DNA of 36,159 nt, from positions 1 through 36,159 of IMG/VR virus record IMGVR_UViG_3300048011_000459; one strand, 5' to 3'. Within the stretch, counting starts at the first letter, position 1. Every line of letters starts with the position of its first letter. A program made the position numbers and the translations under genes. This stretch comes from a virus. A model generated the notes under the pieces. The model was not told the origin of the DNA and ran no database searches. It saw nothing but the letters and a program-made list of their open reading frames with translations. Of this stretch, positions 1-8,168 are shown piece by piece.

Positions 1-118
1 AATTTCCGAGTGGCATTATGGCCGAACAACACGGCTTAATGTCTCCGTTAGGATATAAAAATATTTCTGTAAATGGCAATGCACAAAATGTATTTCGAGA
101 AGACTTTTTTTTACTCAT
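1..118 (-). CDS. Radical SAM protein, N-terminal fragment (cut by left window edge)
   Basis: Reading leftwards from an ATG at 118, 39 codons are open to the window edge. The residues include CALPF at 12-16, then PNGDIKPCC ending at C30-C31, then MPLGN. This is the typical beginning of phage 'twitch' radical SAM proteins, in which an N-terminal cysteine set for an auxiliary iron-sulfur cluster precedes the CxxxCxxC core. C12 and C31 are separated by 18 residues, the same spacing as in the three complete permuted paralogues to the right. The start overlaps the upstream gene's stop by 8 bases (ATGAGTAA), the same junction type seen several times in this operon. The radical SAM core itself lies outside the window, so the family call rests on the short N-terminus and the context. 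Confidence 0.75.
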   Translation of the reverse strand, partial: MSKKKSSRNTFCALPFTEIFLYPNGDIKPCCSAIMPLGN

Positions 119-1370
119 TTTTTTTGGGTTCTCTCCAATTACGCGACTTATCTGTCATATCTTCGTGTGTCCAAATTCTATCTACTCTGCTATATGTACC
201 GCAGATATTTGCACAATATGCCATTTTGCCGGCATCGCAACTAGGCTTCTGCCATGAGTCAGTATATAGCCTGTCTAAGTGTCCTCGTGACATTATATCC
301 TTTAACGAGTGTAATTCAAGATTAAAATTATCCCAGCCATATTTTTGTGTTTCGTGATGTAATTGTAAACTCTGACCATCACCGTGTGTTCCAACTAAAT
401 GAGTGCCTGCATAACAACATGGCATAACTCTTCCAAAATTGTCAACAAAGATTTCAATACCCGAGTCTCGGGTCCTTGCTTTACATTTAATATCAGCAGT
501 ATCTAATTGTGTGTTATCTTCTTTAGCAAGCTGTGCATATGCATTATCTACCATATCTTGATAGTTGTGCGGGGTCTGTCTATTTTTTCTTAAACTCTTA
601 TATTCTGCAGGATCAAAGTTCCAATACCCTGTTTGTTCTTCGCCAATTGGTTTTTCAATATTTCTATTGTTTGGGTCTATCGGAGCATCAATGTAATATT
701 CCAGCTCTCCTTCTCTTGACACAGCTGGCATTCTACGTAACGAACCGTTATCGTCTACTCCAAGTGCTTTCTTAGGCACAAATGCATAAAAACCCAATTC
801 TGTTGACAACTTCTTTGCTTCTTGTAGTTGATGTTCGTTATGTTTGAATATTAGAAAATCCCATTCAGCTTGTGCGCCTGTTTCTAAATATGCCTTTACG
901 TTTGCGTATAACTTATCCCATACGACGTTTCGTCTATACAAGTGATTGGTATCTTCAAGTCCATCTATACTAAAAGTAATTCTCCAAGACCAAGGCCCCT
1001 TTTCTTTACTTGCAAAAAGTTTCCCCATTTTACTCCAAAATTCTGGATTACGCATTCCGCCATTGGTATTCATTCTTACACAAGTTTCAGGATTTGTTTC
1101 AGCAATATATTCACATATTTCGTAAATATCTTTTGCAACACCTGGGTCTCCATGTACTCCACAAAACAATATTACTTCCATTTTATCTAGAACTTCTTTA
1201 GGAAAGTATTTTTTAAATTTATCTAAAGTAATCTGTCCTAATTCAAGATCAGGTCGTATTAAGGGACTGTTACCAAAAAATCGAGTACACATTGGACAGG
1301 CAGCATTACACGAATTTGTTAGTTCGATATGCATTTGAGACAGCTTTTCCCAAGTAAAAAATTCATTCAT
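111..1370 (-). CDS. Radical SAM protein with C-terminal SPASM-like cysteine region
   Basis: A 419-residue protein. The radical SAM motif CNAACPMC (C21, C25, C28) lies near the N-terminus and should bind the [4Fe-4S] cluster that cleaves S-adenosylmethionine. A core strand follows with FCGVHGDPG, where GGE is usual, and later SIDG. The C-terminal part holds C296, C318-C319, C378, C386 and C390, a pattern like SPASM/twitch domains that hold one or two extra clusters. Family members modify peptides or other small substrates; the substrate here is unknown. Unlike the neighbouring paralogues, its auxiliary cysteines follow the core instead of preceding it. A good ribosome site (AGGA, 8 bases before ATG) is present, and the start overlaps the previous stop by 8 bases (ATGAATGA). 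Family call is firm, function is not. Confidence 0.88.
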   Translation of the reverse strand: MNEFFTWEKLSQMHIELTNSCNAACPMCTRFFGNSPLIRPDLELGQITLDKFKKYFPKEVLDKMEVILFCGVHGDPGVAKDIYEICEYIAETNPETCVRMNTNGGMRNPEFWSKMGKLFASKEKGPWSWRITFSIDGLEDTNHLYRRNVVWDKLYANVKAYLETGAQAEWDFLIFKHNEHQLQEAKKLSTELGFYAFVPKKALGVDDNGSLRRMPAVSREGELEYYIDAPIDPNNRNIEKPIGEEQTGYWNFDPAEYKSLRKNRQTPHNYQDMVDNAYAQLAKEDNTQLDTADIKCKARTRDSGIEIFVDNFGRVMPCCYAGTHLVGTHGDGQSLQLHHETQKYGWDNFNLELHSLKDIMSRGHLDRLYTDSWQKPSCDAGKMAYCANICGTYSRVDRIWTHEDMTDKSRNWREPKKNE

Positions 1371-2577
1371 AACTTGTATCCTGAATTAATTGATAATACT
1401 CTGGATATACCGCTTGGAAAGATTGATTTCTATAAGCATCTTGCCATTTAATTTCGTTCATTGCTTTATTCCATAAAGCAATATCAAAGTTGCCGTCTTT
1501 TAAAAATTGGATTATGCCAGGTAAATAGTTCTGCCAACAGTTTGCATCTTTTGGGATTAATTCTAATCTGTTAATTATTGTTTCTCTAATACCATCTGGT
1601 ATTATCTTCATATTATAATGATCAGGATCATGAACTAAATTTAAGTATATTCCAAAATCACTATAGTTTTCTTCATACTCTGCAATAATTTCAGGTAAAC
1701 TATGAATATTAATTGAACTTAAAGTAACAATCCAACTCATGTGTATGTTTTTATGAGTTTTTGCAAATTCTCTCGCCTTCTTTAAAGTTGCTTCTGCTTC
1801 GCTCCATTTTCCTGGATATCTCATGTAATTAAATCCAGGACCAACGCCGTCAATACTAAAGTTTAGATTTAAATGTCTAAACTCTCTAAAAATTTCAACA
1901 TCGTCTGGCCAGTGAGTACAATTTGTAGCATAATGTAGCTCTATATTTTTTGCATAATCAAGCTCAACTGCTTTTTTTAATGTTCCCCACATTTTTTCAC
2001 TCATGAATGGTTCGCCACCGTAAAAATCAATCTGATTAATGTTTTCTAAATTATTATCAAAATCATCCCAAAATGGACTAGTAGGCTCATATTGCTTACT
2101 ATATTTACGCATTGATGCAGCATAATCTTTAAAATTTTTGTAATATTTTTTTTCTTGCATGTCGAACTTTTCTTTTAACCAGGTACTACTGGAATGAGGT
2201 CCGCATGTTCTGCATTTAAGATTACATTGATTGCCTAAATTAAGTTCTAACTTAGCTAGTCCTTTGAATGGTGTGCCGCCGTCTTTGACCATTCCTAAAT
2301 ATTTTTCATTATCTCGTAACCTCTTACTCTGTCTACCAGAATCTTCTTCTGTCCAACAAAGCCTACATACTTCATGTTGTATACCGTTGGCAAGTGCTTC
2401 TCTTACTTCAACAAAATCGGGTTGATTAAAATTTTCTTTAATCGTTTGTTCACCTAGAGATATTTTTCTATCCATAAATCTTGTCATACAACAAATTTTT
2501 GTGTGTCCGGTATTATCTCCACTCATTGCATGTTCAGCATTTACACACCAGCTTTTTTTATTTTTTTCATTTATCAT
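1363..2577 (-). CDS. Twitch-type radical SAM protein (permuted cysteines)
   Basis: A 404-residue protein. An N-terminal cysteine region (C11, C29-C30, C71 and C74, the last two in CRLCW) precedes the radical SAM core motif CNLKCRTC (C118, C122, C125). The core continues with FYGGEPF (GGEP at 187-190), which binds the SAM amino group, then YATNC and SIDG. This layout matches phage proteins annotated as 'twitch domain-containing radical SAM protein', where the N-terminal cysteines probably hold a second iron-sulfur cluster. The start ATG overlaps the stop of the 37-residue peptide gene by 4 bases (ATGA), so the two should be translated together. No clear ribosome site of its own is visible, which fits coupling. 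Substrate unknown. Confidence 0.88.
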   Translation of the reverse strand: MINEKNKKSWCVNAEHAMSGDNTGHTKICCMTRFMDRKISLGEQTIKENFNQPDFVEVREALANGIQHEVCRLCWTEEDSGRQSKRLRDNEKYLGMVKDGGTPFKGLAKLELNLGNQCNLKCRTCGPHSSSTWLKEKFDMQEKKYYKNFKDYAASMRKYSKQYEPTSPFWDDFDNNLENINQIDFYGGEPFMSEKMWGTLKKAVELDYAKNIELHYATNCTHWPDDVEIFREFRHLNLNFSIDGVGPGFNYMRYPGKWSEAEATLKKAREFAKTHKNIHMSWIVTLSSINIHSLPEIIAEYEENYSDFGIYLNLVHDPDHYNMKIIPDGIRETIINRLELIPKDANCWQNYLPGIIQFLKDGNFDIALWNKAMNEIKWQDAYRNQSFQAVYPEYYQLIQDTSYE

Positions 2578-2687
2578 AGTTTTATCCGTTTATCGTCATT
2601 AAATAGGCTATGTTTTTTGTCTGGCCAAACATAGTCCCAAGAATAATTTAGATCACCTTTCCAAATTCCTGCTAGTTTTCTATCCAT
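2574..2687 (-). CDS. Small tryptophan-rich 37-residue peptide between radical SAM genes
   Basis: The space between two radical SAM genes is filled by an ATG-started frame of 37 codons ending in TGA. The peptide begins MDRKLAGIW, continues through KGDLNYSWDYVWPDKK, and ends DDKRIKL; it has three Trp, two Tyr and many charged residues, and no Cys. The stop overlaps the start of the 404-residue radical SAM gene by 4 bases (ATGA), the same junction used elsewhere in this operon, and the gap to the upstream gene is 14 bases. No strong ribosome site is visible and no signal peptide or membrane segment. I recognise no family. It could be a peptide substrate of the radical SAM enzymes, a small accessory protein, or merely a leader for coupled translation. 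Confidence 0.6.
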   Translation of the reverse strand: MDRKLAGIWKGDLNYSWDYVWPDKKHSLFNDDKRIKL

Positions 2688-2701
2688 AAGCAAAAAATCT
2701 T

Positions 2702-4072
2702 CTATTTTCCATAATTTTCATATACCTCTTTACAATCATTGTAAAAATCTTCGTACATAGGAAATACTTCTAGTAAGTTAAGTCCAACTACACGCTTATC
2801 ATTCTCTGTAAAGAAACTATAAAAATCTCTGCGTCCTTCACGAATTTTTTCTTCACTTACTGGATTCTGATCTGCATAATCTCTTACACGTTTCATTTTT
2901 TCATATTCTACGTCTGTAAACCATTCTTTATTATCTTGGATAAATTTTAAATTTGCATCCATATGTTTCATTAAAAAATCTCTCGGCAATATAGTTATCA
3001 TCCAATGTGGCGGCTCTTTAAGATAAGGAGTGTCAAACCCCAAAGCTTCTTTACCGTATGTCTTTCTCCAGTCTATTACTTTTTGTAAGAAATTTTGGAA
3101 AGTTGCAACACATAAAATATTGAAAGTACACATAATATTAACTTTAAATCCACGGTCGATTGCTTCTAGAAAATTTCTTTCCCAATGATCGCACTGTAAT
3201 CCAGTTCTCATATATTCTGCCTGAGATCCCCAACCTTCAATACTAGTAAACAAGCTAAACTTTTTAATTTTATTTTGATCTTGAAGACTTTGTACTCTGT
3301 TGTACATTTTATCCATTTTTTGAGTAGTAACACCCAAGTTACTATTAATACTAATTTCTAATTGTGGCGCTGGCTCTTTTTCAAGTAAGTCAAAGAACTG
3401 CATTGCACCTGGATTCATTAGAGGTTCGCCTCCTGTAATACGCAATGTATGTAAATCTTTACGTAAATCAGGCCACCACTTCCAAAACGCTTCTACATAA
3501 GGATTATCATCTTTAGGTCCGTAATAGGTTCCGTTTTCTAAGAAGTCAATACCGTATTGGTTGTATGTTAAATCGTAGTTGCCGTGTTTTTTGATCTCAT
3601 CCATCCATAATGTACTTGCTTGCGGACTACAATAACCGCAACGATAGTTACATCCGTTACCAAACGACACTTCTAAGTAACGAGGATTAATCGGGGCGTC
3701 CCACGGAAGTTCTGCTAATTTTTCAATTTCATCAACAGCAAAATTACTACTGCTATGAATCATTCGATCTGAAATGTGGTCTCCATCGAGATCTTCAATA
3801 TTCCAGCAGTAGTAACATTCATCAGGACGCCCTCCTTCTAGCATAGTTTTACGCTGTTCCTTTTTGAACTTAGTATTATGCAATGCACTAGGATCTGCTT
3901 CAATTTCGACCAAAGGAATATGATGCGGACGTGGATGATAACAGCTATGATTATCGCCTGTATGTAGATAAAGAGTTTGATGAAGCCATTTCATTGCACA
4001 CATTCCTGGTCCAACTTTATTAAGTCTGTCCCTAGTATGTTTAATTCTATCAATATTTGTGTTATTTGTCAT
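2702..4072 (-). CDS. Twitch-type radical SAM protein (456 residues)
   Basis: The N-terminal half-domain carries C25, C44 (in SCYHPRPHHIP), C86 and C89 (ECYYCW), spaced C-x18-C-x41-C-x2-C. The radical SAM core follows with CNYRCGYC (C141, C145, C148) after the strand RYLEVSFGNG, then RITGGEPLMN (GGEP 214-217). The product closely resembles the 468-residue protein next door, including the LHNTxxKKEQRK and PYVxAFWxWxPD stretches, so the pair arose by duplication. Known relatives are phage twitch radical SAM proteins without assigned substrates. The start overlaps the stop of the upstream paralogue by 4 bases (ATGA). After its stop, 14 bases separate it from the small peptide gene. The family assignment is secure; the reaction is not known. 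Confidence 0.9.
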   Translation of the reverse strand: MTNNTNIDRIKHTRDRLNKVGPGMCAMKWLHQTLYLHTGDNHSCYHPRPHHIPLVEIEADPSALHNTKFKKEQRKTMLEGGRPDECYYCWNIEDLDGDHISDRMIHSSSNFAVDEIEKLAELPWDAPINPRYLEVSFGNGCNYRCGYCSPQASTLWMDEIKKHGNYDLTYNQYGIDFLENGTYYGPKDDNPYVEAFWKWWPDLRKDLHTLRITGGEPLMNPGAMQFFDLLEKEPAPQLEISINSNLGVTTQKMDKMYNRVQSLQDQNKIKKFSLFTSIEGWGSQAEYMRTGLQCDHWERNFLEAIDRGFKVNIMCTFNILCVATFQNFLQKVIDWRKTYGKEALGFDTPYLKEPPHWMITILPRDFLMKHMDANLKFIQDNKEWFTDVEYEKMKRVRDYADQNPVSEEKIREGRRDFYSFFTENDKRVVGLNLLEVFPMYEDFYNDCKEVYENYGK

Positions 4073-5475
4073 ATATTTTTACACTCTTTTATAAATTGTT
4101 TTAATTCTGGAAATACTTTATTAATATCTGTATTGCGGCGTTTATCGTGCTGCGTAAAGAACAAATTAAAATTCTTCTTTGCTCTTAGTTCTTCGTCAGT
4201 ATTTAATGGTTGACTTGCCCATTTAAGTAGTCTTCTGACTTTATCAACTTCAAAGTCTTTAAATCCTTTAAATCTATTAAAAACAGATTCAGGATTTGCT
4301 TCCATATAATCAATACTATACTGTAATGACTGTAATAATTCAGGAGATGCTAACTTCATACTCATCCACTTAGGGTCATGTAGCATAGGAGTATCAAACC
4401 ATATCAATTGCCTATCTGTATTAAACTCTCGTCTTAGTTTGTGTATGTTTTTAATGTAAGTTAACCAATTAGGCAAACTAAGTAAATTAGCTGTAATAAT
4501 AAAGGTGAGGCTGTGCTTGCTGCTTTCTCTAAGATATTGTGTTATATTTTTATATAATACATCAAAGTCTAATCCGTGTCGAATATACTCTGCTTGTTCT
4601 CCCCAACTATCTAAACTACAAAATAACATAAAGTGATCAACTGCGTCTCGATCTGTTATTTCTTTTACATCTTCCATAAATTTTTGCCACTGATTACCAG
4701 GAGGACAGCAGTTACTTGTAATACTTAATTGCAATTGTTTATTAGGAGTTTTCTTTACATAATCAAATACTTTAAAAGTATTTTTGTCCATTAAAGGTTC
4801 ACCGCCGGTCATACGAAATGTTTTTAGTGTAGGATATACGTCAGGGAACCATTCCCAGAATGCTTGCACATAAGGGCCATCAGGAGAATTATTAATTCCT
4901 AAACTTTCTACCCATGCTGGATCATTATGGCCGCCGTCTACTAATTGATAAGCACCATGTTTTTTAACTTCTTTATGCCATTCTGTTGATAAGTGCGGAC
5001 TACAATATGCACATTTTAAATTGCAAGCTTGATTAAAATTAACTTCTAAATATCTAGGTTTAGGATTTTTTTCAACTTGTGCTGCTTCTATAAGACCGGC
5101 TTCATACACATCTTTACTACGATATGCACGATCACTAATATTACCTTGATCTTCTAGTGCCCAGCAAAATTCACACTCTTTAGGCCGTTCTCCTGCAAGC
5201 ATCTTTTTACGTTGCTCTTTTTTATACTCAGTGTTATGTAATGCATCAGAACTTTTAGCAAGTTCTTCCAAAGGAATGTTGTGTGCAGGAGGATGATAAC
5301 AACTGTGTGTTTTTCCGGTAGGCAGATGTAGACTCACACTATACCATTTAGCTAAACAAAAGCTGGGACTAACTTTGTTAAGGCCTTTAAGTAAATCTTG
5401 GGCATCTTCAAAATATTGGCTTTTATACCTTCCCTTAAACAGTTTTACTACATCGCCTTTTAATTTTTCATTCAT
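4069..5475 (-). CDS. Twitch-type radical SAM protein (468 residues)
   Basis: A paralogue of the 456-residue protein downstream. Its N-terminal cysteines are C40, C59 (SCYHPPAHNIP), C101 and C104 (ECEFCW), with exactly the same C-x18-C-x41-C-x2-C spacing. The core motif CNLKCAYC (C151, C155, C158) follows RYLEVNFNQA, and RMTGGEPLMD holds GGEP at 224-227. The extra N-terminal 15 residues relative to the paralogue are Lys-rich. The start overlaps the preceding sugar-transferase-like gene by 4 bases (ATGA), tying radical SAM and glycosyltransferase genes into one transcript. Two paralogues kept side by side suggest two different positions or substrates modified, or a heterodimer; both are inference. 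Confidence 0.9.
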   Translation of the reverse strand: MNEKLKGDVVKLFKGRYKSQYFEDAQDLLKGLNKVSPSFCLAKWYSVSLHLPTGKTHSCYHPPAHNIPLEELAKSSDALHNTEYKKEQRKKMLAGERPKECEFCWALEDQGNISDRAYRSKDVYEAGLIEAAQVEKNPKPRYLEVNFNQACNLKCAYCSPHLSTEWHKEVKKHGAYQLVDGGHNDPAWVESLGINNSPDGPYVQAFWEWFPDVYPTLKTFRMTGGEPLMDKNTFKVFDYVKKTPNKQLQLSITSNCCPPGNQWQKFMEDVKEITDRDAVDHFMLFCSLDSWGEQAEYIRHGLDFDVLYKNITQYLRESSKHSLTFIITANLLSLPNWLTYIKNIHKLRREFNTDRQLIWFDTPMLHDPKWMSMKLASPELLQSLQYSIDYMEANPESVFNRFKGFKDFEVDKVRRLLKWASQPLNTDEELRAKKNFNLFFTQHDKRRNTDINKVFPELKQFIKECKNI

Positions 5476-6389
5476 AGTTTTTCTATAAACCTTTGGTTAT
5501 CTGTTCTAGACGGGTGCTGATACACTGCTTTAAAGAACTTACTTTGTTGTGCGTCAAGTGGTTGTTCTGCGATAGGTATATCTAGTTCGTTAATTAACTT
5601 AATGCCGTATTCTTCAATCTCATAATCAACATCTTCAATCGACTCGAAAGAAACTTTCCATAAATCATTTAGATACTTAAAGTCGCGTACTTGCACATAG
5701 TCCCAGTCTGTACACATTGTCATATACAATCCTGCCCTTGTGCCTAAGATAGCCCAGTCGCCGTTTTCTACGTCTTTGCCTACCATACTCCAAATGTATA
5801 ACCAGTGTAAGCAGCGCCAGTGATTGTTTTTAAATTCTTCTTTGCTAATCCTTACTCCACGATCTGTTGCAAGTTTTACACCTTCTCTAAATCCTGCTCT
5901 CCATGCTTGTGCAGGTGTTTCGTTATTGTACACATCAGAGTAGCAACTGTTCATCTGAATATACTGTGCATCCCAGCAGAAATCTACTTGCGCATGTGCA
6001 TTGTTAGGATCAGCGTTTTCATGTGTTTTCATCTTCAACACATATTCTTTAGGCCAACATTTTAATCCGCCGTTGCCGTACATTAATCCGTTAATTTCGT
6101 TACGACCACACCAGCTAATTACAGTGTTCTTTAAATCTGCATGTTCATCAAAGTCAATTTCTTGATTTAAAAAATCTTCACGTATGCGGTTGTCACCATC
6201 TACTGTAATAAAGCGATCTGTTTCGCTTAATCTTGCACAGGCTTTGTGTGCAGCATCCGAACCTTCAACTCCATGTACACGTTTAGCCCATGGCACTTTT
6301 TTACACAAGTCTGCATAATTTTTTTCTGCGTTTGGTTCATCATAACTTAAATAGATAATATCATAGTCTATCGGTTTAAATTTTGCCAT
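5472..6389 (-). CDS. Probable GT-A-fold glycosyltransferase (305 residues)
   Basis: The N-terminus reads as an alternating strand-helix start (DYDIIYLSYDEPNAEKNYA), followed at residues 60-67 by FITVDGDN. That DGD sits where GT-A glycosyltransferases carry the DxD motif that holds the metal and nucleotide sugar. A Trp/Cys-rich middle region (WCGRNEINGLMYGNGGLKCW) fits an acceptor or donor pocket. I recognise the general type from phage genomes but not a named family, so nucleotide-sugar transfer is inferred from the DGD strand and from the two clear glycosyltransferases upstream. The start overlaps the stop of the 314-residue gene by one base, and a GAGG ribosome site lies 7 bases ahead of ATG. 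Alternative: a nucleotidyltransferase of related fold. Confidence 0.5.
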   Translation of the reverse strand: MAKFKPIDYDIIYLSYDEPNAEKNYADLCKKVPWAKRVHGVEGSDAAHKACARLSETDRFITVDGDNRIREDFLNQEIDFDEHADLKNTVISWCGRNEINGLMYGNGGLKCWPKEYVLKMKTHENADPNNAHAQVDFCWDAQYIQMNSCYSDVYNNETPAQAWRAGFREGVKLATDRGVRISKEEFKNNHWRCLHWLYIWSMVGKDVENGDWAILGTRAGLYMTMCTDWDYVQVRDFKYLNDLWKVSFESIEDVDYEIEEYGIKLINELDIPIAEQPLDAQQSKFFKAVYQHPSRTDNQRFIEKL

Positions 6390-7333
6390 TAAATAACCTC
6401 ATGAGCGTAATTTTCAAAGTACTTTGCTGTGTATATACTTACATTATTAGGATCAAGTTCTTGCTCAAACTTGAATGGAATTATTGATACCGACTCTGCT
6501 AACAAGTCTCCTACTGTAAATTCTAAACTTCTATAAAGTATATTCGGATCATATTTTTTAGTAACACTAAAATATAGTGTTTCTTTAGGATTATAACCGC
6601 TCATACGTAAAAATTTCTTAGTATGAGGGTTAATTGTAATGTTCCAGACATTATTATCAGTATCTTGTCTTACGATAATATCATTTTCTAAATTAATATT
6701 ACAATCATCATAATCAAACACAAATATATTGTTGTATTTTAAAATTAAATCTCCAACAGCTACCGAGTCGGTTATTTTTAATTCTTTATTTTTATCTCGA
6801 TATAATTTTACATTTTCAACAATAAGTTCTGCATTATCTGTAGTAAATTTAGTATTTGTAGGTTGATCTGTTAATAGCTTGTAAACAGTATCATTTATCC
6901 AAATATGCTGGCCTGCGAGATGCGGTAATTCATCATACCATACATCAATATGTAATCCAACATATTGTGGACGTAATGCAACAACCTTTGTGTAATCTTC
7001 TACAAAACCGTTGTTATTAGTGCGGTTGACTATAGGCAATTGATAACACATTGTTGCTGCTGTATTATGACTATCATCGTATGCTATTTCTTTTAGTCTT
7101 ACTTGCTTAGAACTTACGTCATATGTTATAGTGAATTCTTCAGTCCTTCGTTCGCCAGTAAGAATAGGCTTCACTTCTTCAGTATCGATTTCAAAAATTT
7201 CAAATCCTTCTTCGAAAACTTTTCTTGAACTAATTTTGCTTATTTTACCAGTTTCTTTTTCGTAATAGACATAGGATTGTGTTGCAACAGGTGCAACACT
7301 AAAGTTTTTAATTAAAGACTGTAAATCAGACAT
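6389..7333 (-). CDS. Unknown 314-residue protein between glycosyltransferase genes
   Basis: I do not recognise a named family. The sequence is strand-rich, with regularly alternating hydrophobic residues and many Asp, Asn, Thr and Val, and has no signal peptide, membrane segment or metal-binding cysteine pattern (its two Cys are in TMCYQ and DDCNI). A stretch around residues 119-150 (VVALRPQYVGLHIDVWYDEL, then HIWINDTVYKLL) reads like a beta-sandwich. It begins with an AGGA ribosome site about 9 bases upstream and overlaps the upstream glycosyltransferase stop by 8 bases (reading ATGTCTGA on the minus strand), and its own stop overlaps the next gene by one base. The position between three sugar-transferase-like genes suggests a partner or target in the same pathway, or a small virion protein that is decorated. 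Confidence 0.75.
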   Translation of the reverse strand: MSDLQSLIKNFSVAPVATQSYVYYEKETGKISKISSRKVFEEGFEIFEIDTEEVKPILTGERRTEEFTITYDVSSKQVRLKEIAYDDSHNTAATMCYQLPIVNRTNNNGFVEDYTKVVALRPQYVGLHIDVWYDELPHLAGQHIWINDTVYKLLTDQPTNTKFTTDNAELIVENVKLYRDKNKELKITDSVAVGDLILKYNNIFVFDYDDCNINLENDIIVRQDTDNNVWNITINPHTKKFLRMSGYNPKETLYFSVTKKYDPNILYRSLEFTVGDLLAESVSIIPFKFEQELDPNNVSIYTAKYFENYAHEVI

Positions 7334-8168
7334 TTGTTAAATTCCTATAACGTTCTAATGCTGGTGATTTTTCTATAAAATCTTTTTCCGTATAATGTAA
7401 TATTCCGGCTTGTGTGTAGTTTCCAATTTTTAAGTTGGCATCTTTAGAAATATAAACACCTACTTGATCTTGCCAACTAGTTTGCACTTCGTTCCATCCC
7501 TGGCAGTAAGGTTTCATATGTGTAAAACTTGGAAATTTAGCAATTTTATTTGTTATAGATGATTCGCAATCTAATATTTTAGTAACAATTGCTGCACATA
7601 CATCAATACTCACATGCGTTGGACGCGATGACGCATCTAAATGTTGTTCATAAAATGTTTCCCAGTTATTAACCACTAATTCTAACCAAGTATAAAACTC
7701 TTGTGCAAATTCGCACTTTTTAAAATAATGAAACCCTGCAAATAAATTAGGAAGATTGTTTGCTATAAAGGTTTTTCTATAATAGCTAGTATCAGCAGAA
7801 GTACCTTTGTAGGTTAGTACACTGCTAGTAAAATACATTTCATAATTAGACAAGAAATCCCACCATACGTCAATATTTTGTAATACCAACATATCTGTGT
7901 CCATTACAATAGTTTCATCATATGGACTAGCATGATAAATTTTCCAGCGATTTTCTACCTTCCACTTGCTTTTGTTAGCACTATCGTTAAATGGAATAGG
8001 AATAATTTTATCAAAAAGACTTATGTATTCTTCTGGTACTTTATCGTTTGTAATTAAACTAATTGGTGTAGTATTATGAGTTTTTAAACTCATAGCCAGT
8101 AAACATGCTTGTTCTACATAATCATCATTATCGTTATTTTGCGCAAGAACTACAATTCCTTTAGTCAT
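7326..8168 (-). CDS. GT8-like glycosyltransferase (280 residues)
   Basis: The product starts MTKGIVVLAQNND and carries SPYDETIVMDTD, with the DTD at residues 90-92 as the DxD-type metal and nucleotide-sugar site of GT-A enzymes; the layout resembles family GT8 (glycogenin/LgtC-like). Later NLFAGFHYFKK and LHYTEK fit the acceptor side and the C-terminal His of this family. It is paralogous to the next gene upstream (MSKGVFLIARNNG, SPYDETLLMDTD). An ATG six codons further upstream is in frame, but I choose 8168 because it aligns with the paralogue's start, has a GAGGAG ribosome site 7 bases ahead, and gives the 8-base overlap (ATGACTAA) typical here. Sugar and acceptor are unknown. Confidence 0.78.
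   Translation of the reverse strand: MTKGIVVLAQNNDNDDYVEQACLLAMSLKTHNTTPISLITNDKVPEEYISLFDKIIPIPFNDSANKSKWKVENRWKIYHASPYDETIVMDTDMLVLQNIDVWWDFLSNYEMYFTSSVLTYKGTSADTSYYRKTFIANNLPNLFAGFHYFKKCEFAQEFYTWLELVVNNWETFYEQHLDASSRPTHVSIDVCAAIVTKILDCESSITNKIAKFPSFTHMKPYCQGWNEVQTSWQDQVGVYISKDANLKIGNYTQAGILHYTEKDFIEKSPALERYRNLTNV

Noticed and set aside
1-39. Plus-strand fragment NFRVALWPNNTA ending in TAA, looking like the end of a converging gene
   Set aside because: The opposite strand encodes the typical CC-containing start of a twitch radical SAM protein with correct overlap, so the plus-strand reading is a shadow.
18-257. Plus-strand open frame of 79 codons at the left edge
   Set aside because: It lies opposite the radical SAM genes, whose cysteine motifs, overlaps and ribosome sites are clear. 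It ends in a hydrophobic low-complexity run made by the A8 tracts of the other strand.
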